Of a DNA stretch of 64,000 nt, positions 61,526 to 64,000 are shown in pieces. The stretch is from positions 1 to 64,000 of the forward strand of contig CAVPBZ010000023.1 in assembly GCA_963702235.1 (NCBI GenBank). The letters are read 5' to 3'. The position numbers and the translations under genes were made by a program. Position 1 is the stretch's first letter, and every line of letters begins with the position of its first letter. This stretch comes from PALSA-505 sp963702235 (GTDB lineage Bacteria; Actinomycetota; Actinomycetes; Streptosporangiales; Streptosporangiaceae). Under the pieces are notes generated by a model, which was given only the letters and a program-made list of their open reading frames with translations, searched no databases and was not told the origin of the DNA.

Positions 61526-63001
61526 GTGCCGGAGAACAAGGAGAAGACCGCTGGCGCGGACCGCACGGTCCGCCTGGTGACCCTTGGCTGCGCGCGCAAC
61601 GAGGTCGATTCGGAAGAGCTTGCCGCGCGGCTGGAAAGCGGCGGCTGGCAGCTCACCGACCAGGCCGAAGCCGAGGTGGTGATGGTCAACACCTGCGGTT
61701 TCATCCAGGCGGCCAAGCAGGAATCCATCGACGAGCTGCTGGACGCCGCGTCGTCGGGCGCGACCGTGGTCGCGGCCGGCTGCCTGGCCGAGCGCTACGG
61801 CTCGGATCTGGCCGAGGCGCTGCCCGAGGCCCAGGTCGTCAGCTTCGACGACTACCCGGATATCGCGGCCCGGCTGGACGCGGTGGTCAGTGGCGGGCGC
61901 TGGGCGGCGCACCAGCCGCGGGACCGCCGCAAGCTGCTGCCGCTCGCCCCGGCCGACCGGCCCCGCGCCGCGCCCGCCGGCCCGCACGGGCTTCCGGCCG
62001 CCGCCGAGCCGTGGCGTGACGGCATCCCCGACCTGCCGGCCGGGCTGGCGCCGGCGTCCGGGCCCCGGGTGCTGCGCAGGCGGCTGGGTAAGGGCGTCAC
62101 CGCCCCGCTCAAGATCGCTTCTGGCTGCGACCGCCGGTGCAGCTTCTGCGCGATCCCGTCGTTCCGCGGCGCGTTCCTGTCCCGGCCCGTCGGCGACCTG
62201 GTGGCCGAGGCGCAATGGCTGGCCGCGCAGGGGGTTCGTGAGCTGCTGCTGGTCAGCGAGAACTCCACGTCCTACGGCAAGGACCTGGGCAACCTGCGGC
62301 TGCTCGAGGAACTGCTGCCCGCGCTGGCCGCGGTCGACGGCATCGCGGTGGTCAGGGTCAGCTACCTGCAGCCGGCCGAGGTGCGTCCCGGGCTCATCGA
62401 CGTGCTGGCCGCCACGCCCGGCGTCGCGCCCTATTTCGACCTGTCGTTCCAGCACGCCAGCGGCCCGGTGCTGCGCGCGATGCGCAGGTTCGGCGACGCG
62501 GAGCGGTTCGGCGACCTGGTCGGCCGGATCCGGCAGGCCTGCCCGGCCGCCGGGATCAGGTCGAACTTCATCGTGGGGTTCCCCGGCGAGACCGAGCACG
62601 ACGTCGAGACGCTGCAAGGGTTCCTCGACGAGGCCCGGCTGGACGCGATCGGGATCTTCGGTTACTCCGACGAGGACGGCACAGAGGCCGGGTCGCTGTC
62701 CGGCAAGATCGACCCCGCTGAGGTCGCCCGGCGGGTCGAGGACGTGACGTCGCTGGCTGACGAGCTGATGGCGCAGCGCTCGGCGGACCGGGTGGGCGAG
62801 GTCAGCGACGTGCTGCTCGAGCGCCGGATCGGGACGGGCCGCTACGAGGGCCGGGCCGCGCATCAGGCGCCGGAAGTAGACGGGCTCACGATCGTCACCG
62901 GGTGTTCCGGCCGGCGCGCCGGGGACCTGGTGCAGGCGAAGTTCACCGCGGCCGAGGGGGTAGACCTGCTGGCAGACTTCGTCCGCCCGGTCGCGCCTTG
63001 A
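61526..63001 (+). CDS. rimO: Ribosomal protein S12 methylthiotransferase RimO
   Basis: A 491-aa radical SAM enzyme. The N-terminal MTTase domain has Cys22 (LGCARNEVDSE), Cys58 (MVNTCGFI) and Cys87 (AAGCLAERY) for one 4Fe-4S cluster. The radical SAM motif is SGCDRRCSFCAIPSFRG (Cys202, 206, 209), followed by YLQPAEVRPG, FQHASGPVLRAMRRFG and FIVGFPGETEHDVE. A C-terminal TRAM-like domain ends the protein. It adds a methylthio group to Asp of S12. It overlaps pgsA by four bases. Confidence 0.93.
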   Translation: MPENKEKTAGADRTVRLVTLGCARNEVDSEELAARLESGGWQLTDQAEAEVVMVNTCGFIQAAKQESIDELLDAASSGATVVAAGCLAERYGSDLAEALPEAQVVSFDDYPDIAARLDAVVSGGRWAAHQPRDRRKLLPLAPADRPRAAPAGPHGLPAAAEPWRDGIPDLPAGLAPASGPRVLRRRLGKGVTAPLKIASGCDRRCSFCAIPSFRGAFLSRPVGDLVAEAQWLAAQGVRELLLVSENSTSYGKDLGNLRLLEELLPALAAVDGIAVVRVSYLQPAEVRPGLIDVLAATPGVAPYFDLSFQHASGPVLRAMRRFGDAERFGDLVGRIRQACPAAGIRSNFIVGFPGETEHDVETLQGFLDEARLDAIGIFGYSDEDGTEAGSLSGKIDPAEVARRVEDVTSLADELMAQRSADRVGEVSDVLLERRIGTGRYEGRAAHQAPEVDGLTIVTGCSGRRAGDLVQAKFTAAEGVDLLADFVRPVAP

Positions 63002-63657
63002 CCGGGTCGCAGGACGACCCTCCGGCGGCCGGGCCCGCGGCCGCGGGCCCCGCCGCTGCCGGCCCCCTGATCCCGGATCCCGCTGCCGCCGCGGGTGGCC
63101 GGGCCTGTCCCGCCGCCGCGGCCGTGCCGCCGCCCGGCATCGTCAACGTGGCCAACGCGCTGACGGTGCTGCGGCTGGTGATGGTCCCGTTCTTCGTCGT
63201 GTTCCTGGTCGCCGGCGGGACCGGCTGGCGGGTGGCCGCGTTCGCGCTGTTCATCATCGCCTCGGCCACCGACCTGCTGGACGGTCGGCTGGCCAGGCAG
63301 CGCGGGCTGATCACCGATTTCGGCAAGATCGCGGATCCGGTGGCGGACAAGGCGCTGACCGGCTCGGCGTTCATCACGCTGTCGGTGCTCGGCGAGCTGT
63401 CGTGGTGGGTGACCGGCGTGATCCTGGTCCGGGAACTGGGCATCACCGTGCTCCGGATCATGGTCATCAGGCGCAACGTCATCGCGGCCAGTCGCGGCGG
63501 CAAGCTCAAGACCCTGCTGCAGGTGATCGCGATCAGCCTGTACGTGCTGCCCGGGCCGTTCGGCCTGGCCCGGCCGCTGGTGATGGCGGCGGCCGTGGTG
63601 GTCACGCTGGTCACCGGCGGCGACTACGTGATCCGGGCCCGGGCGGACAGACCGTGA
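62998..63657 (+). CDS. pgsA: CDP-diacylglycerol-glycerol-3-phosphate 3-phosphatidyltransferase
   Basis: A 219-aa protein starting TTG within the rimO stop (TTGA). After ~45 Ala/Pro-rich residues comes IVNVANALTVLRLVMVPFFVVFLV and the CDP-alcohol phosphotransferase signature DGRLAR-x8-G-x3-D-x3-D (Asp95, Asp113, Asp117), with four to six membrane helices. It makes phosphatidylglycerol phosphate. The rimO-pgsA-cinA order is common in actinobacteria. Confidence 0.92.
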   Translation: MTGSQDDPPAAGPAAAGPAAAGPLIPDPAAAAGGRACPAAAAVPPPGIVNVANALTVLRLVMVPFFVVFLVAGGTGWRVAAFALFIIASATDLLDGRLARQRGLITDFGKIADPVADKALTGSAFITLSVLGELSWWVTGVILVRELGITVLRIMVIRRNVIAASRGGKLKTLLQVIAISLYVLPGPFGLARPLVMAAAVVVTLVTGGDYVIRARADRP

Positions 63658-64000
63658 CCGGGCCCGAGACGGCCGCGCTGGCGCGGCTGGTCGTCACCAC
63701 GCTGACCGAGCGGGGGCAGACCGTCGCGGTGGCGGAATCACTGACTGGCGGGCTGCTCGCGGCCTCGCTCGTGGAGGTCCCCGGCGCGTCGGTCGTCTTC
63801 CGCGGCGGCGTCGTGGCGTACGCGACCGACCTCAAGGCCACGCTGCTCGGCGTGCCGCAGGCGCTGCTCGAGCGCTACGGCGCGGTGCACGCTGACGTCG
63901 CCGCGGCGATGGCCGACGGCGTGCGCAGCCGGCTGGGCGCCACGTTCGGGATCGCGACCACCGGGGTGGCCGGCCCGGATCCGGCCGACGGGCAGCCGGT
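63654..64000 (+). CDS. cinA: CinA C-terminal-type nicotinamide-nucleotide amidohydrolase (partial)
   Basis: The GTG start overlaps the pgsA stop (GTGA), and the frame runs off the window end after 115 codons. The readable part (TLTERGQTVAVAESLTGGLLAASLVEVPGASVVFRGGVVAYATDLKATLLGVPQALLERYGAVHADVAAAMADGVRSRLGATFGIATTGVAGPDPADG) is the CinA deamidase domain. It recycles NMN to NaMN. The stand-alone short form, without the N-terminal MoaB-like domain, is usual in this operon. Confidence 0.92.
   Translation, partial: MTGPETAALARLVVTTLTERGQTVAVAESLTGGLLAASLVEVPGASVVFRGGVVAYATDLKATLLGVPQALLERYGAVHADVAAAMADGVRSRLGATFGIATTGVAGPDPADGQP

Overview
The window is about 70% GC, with dense, often overlapping genes and many GTG and TTG starts. 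Together with the order dapA-rnj ... ftsK-rodZ-like-rimO-pgsA-cinA, DnaE2 with a DUF6504 partner, a truncated haemoglobin O and the paired large GTPases, this points to a chromosome segment of a high-GC actinomycete, probably a filamentous one. The species cannot be named from sequence alone. No phage, IS element, CRISPR array, rRNA or tRNA was seen.

Layout. 1-4.0 kb (minus strand): two probable toxin/immunity pairs, a RelA/SpoT-fold toxin (frameshifted) with a 110-aa partner and a calpain-like protease toxin with an 87-aa partner, plus a secreted protein of unknown role. 4.2-9.0 kb: an SOS mutagenesis unit (LexA-box-like palindrome, leader hairpin, DUF6504, dnaE2). 9-12.4 kb: alpha/beta hydrolase, methyltransferase, a 62-aa ORF and a secreted sedolisin (S53) peptidase. 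12.6-16.4 kb: surface glycan genes (SQD1-like epimerase, GtrA, GT2, GalE-like epimerase). 16.6-20.4 kb: cobalamin/siroheme synthesis (frameshifted cobH, a BluB-CobT fusion, a CysG/CobA fusion). 20.5-24.1 kb: two dynamin-like GTPases. 24.4-31.7 kb: FUSC membrane protein, S1C protease, SSB, diguanylate cyclase, NTF2-like protein and MarR regulator. 31.9-44 kb: ettA, glbO, MscS, an XRE/TPR regulator, prolyl oligopeptidase, HNH protein, redoxin, acyl-CoA dehydrogenase and a GGDEF protein with a degenerate active site. 43.8-47.0 kb: a btuFCD vitamin B12 importer behind a cobalamin riboswitch. 47.2-50.4 kb: dapA, rnj and a second GtrA. 50.4-57.7 kb: aromatic acyl-CoA catabolism (CoA ligase, salicylyl/aminobenzoyl-CoA monooxygenase-oxidoreductase, RidA), interrupted by gene remnants. 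57.8-64 kb: ftsK, rodZ-like, rimO, pgsA and the start of cinA.

Three themes cut across the window. (1) Five conserved genes (RelA-like toxin, cobH, a GTPase, ettA, btuD) are each broken by exactly one inserted or deleted base that can be located to a few nucleotides. This looks more like consensus indel errors than decay, but needs checking in reads. (2) Several genes carry in-frame minisatellites (dnaE2, FUSC, MscS, btuC), which lengthen proteins without breaking them. (3) Cobalamin is both made or remodelled (BluB-CobT, CobH, CysG/CobA) and imported under riboswitch control.

The least ordinary items are the SOS-box plus perfect 17-bp leader hairpin before DUF6504-dnaE2, the pentapeptide array inside the DnaE2 OB-fold, the active/degenerate GGDEF paralogue pair, the RidA protein lacking its usual arginine beside a monooxygenase/reductase, and a dispersed palindromic intergenic element.
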